Shown piece after piece: positions 45,450 to 45,892 of a stretch of 45,892 nucleotides of DNA. Source of the DNA: Microcoleus sp. GA_180221_E-2-1-MAG-45_12 (GTDB taxonomy: Bacteria > Cyanobacteriota > Cyanobacteriia > Cyanobacteriales > JAAUUE01); NCBI GenBank assembly GCA_020692245.1, contig JAIMKT010000004.1, forward strand, positions 55,279 through 101,170, written 5' to 3'. Each line of letters opens with the position of its first letter. The stretch's first letter is position 1. The notes under the pieces are model-generated. The model was not told the DNA's origin, did no database searches, and was given only the letters and a program-made list of their open reading frames with translations. Made by a program: the position numbers and the translations under genes.

Positions 45450-45892
45450 CTAGAAAATAGCAGGAGGCAGTGAAGCTAAGCCCTTGTACTCCAAATCTAA
45501 AGAAGGCTTCTTGGGATGACAAGAATAAGCGATCAATCCAGAAATAAGATTAACTAGAAAGTTAAATCGACTGTGATGGCGGGAATGCTCCACCTGACAG
45601 ATATTCTTAAGCTGGTCATTAACCAATTTAATAATCGCTCGTTAAAGTACAATAGAGCCATTAAACTCCAAGGCATAAGCTCGATAAATCTCGTGTAGCT
45701 CACCAAATTGGGGAAGGCTTGTCGCCAGTGGGGTAATACTTGCAAGGTATAGAAATCTTTGAAGGTAAGGAATCCTGAACCATGAAAGGCGATGACCATG
45801 GTCATGACTTCGCTAATACTCAACTTTGATTGGTACTATTTAGCTTTGCCCTCATAAGGTAGTTGAGGCAAGAACTCTACATATCTTTCCCA
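45450..45892 (-). pseudogene. IS982 family transposase remnant, internally deleted and frameshifted, running off the window
   Basis: Minus-strand translation gives an IS982-like N-terminal part (SISEVMTMVIAFHGSGFLTF, then VLPHWRQAFPNLVSYTRFIE) with an in-frame TAG just upstream of it. In another frame it gives the IS982 C-terminus ([20 protein letters not shown], then [19 protein letters not shown]) ending at TAG 45450. The central part with the DDE residues is missing, and the two ends are joined out of frame near 45635. The element continues past the right edge of the window. It cannot make an active transposase. Confidence 0.8.

Overview
The window is a piece of cyanobacterial chromosome. 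Evidence: a contiguous ndhC-ndhK-ndhJ cluster for the photosynthetic-type NDH-1 complex, the cyanobacterial form of glutamate-cysteine ligase, a complex C (cytochrome b6f haem) assembly factor, a plastoquinone-pathway chorismate lyase, a zinc-ribbon serine/threonine kinase of the cyanobacterial type, and very many GCGATCGC/CGATCG (HIP1-type) octamers in the core genes. Short tandem heptamers and MITE/IS982 remnants suggest a repeat-rich, possibly filamentous strain, but the species cannot be named from the sequence alone.

Layout. 1-2.5 kb: a type II restriction-modification system in which the cytosine methyltransferase is split into two overlapping genes, followed at once by an AvaI/BsoBI-family endonuclease and debris of another gene. 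2.5-12.9 kb: housekeeping genes: chorismate lyase and complex C assembly factor, tRNA-Leu(GAG), 5-formyl-THF cyclo-ligase, lspA, a kinase, a cell-wall amidase, pyrG and ndhCKJ. 13.0-19.2 kb: a membrane protein with a repetitive centre, glyS, gshA and trmL. 19.2-22.8 kb: a long leader with a perfect CRP-type operator, then a LysM/M23 peptidoglycan hydrolase. 22.9-27.1 kb: an ssuDCBA alkanesulfonate uptake and desulfonation operon on the minus strand. 27.7-31.5 kb: plsC, an AI-2E-family membrane protein, purH and a DUF2584 gene.

31.5-36.9 kb is an accessory island. A TIR-STAND-TPR protein, a domain order known from bacterial immune receptors, lies tail to tail (3 bp apart) with a small gene of unknown function. 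The pair is bracketed by 37-bp near-identical direct repeats, and no CGATCG was found between them. Next come gene debris, an attC-like half site, an acyltransferase-3 gene followed by a second attC-like element, a 122-bp MITE and a broken DUF2283 gene. This is the most likely place for an undescribed system.

36.9-45.4 kb returns to core genes: a class V aminotransferase, a GH57 branching enzyme, a PEP-synthase-like protein with a divergent ATP-grasp half overlapping ridA, a hypothetical gene and a DUF2252 gene. The right edge holds an internally deleted, frameshifted IS982 transposase.

How the genes work together: the restriction system and the TIR-STAND module are two independent defence layers in one 46-kb stretch. 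SsuA is a predicted lipoprotein whose maturation would need LspA. The AmiC-like amidase and LysM/M23 protein act on peptidoglycan. Several genes feed photosynthetic electron transport (ndhCKJ, chorismate lyase, complex C assembly).
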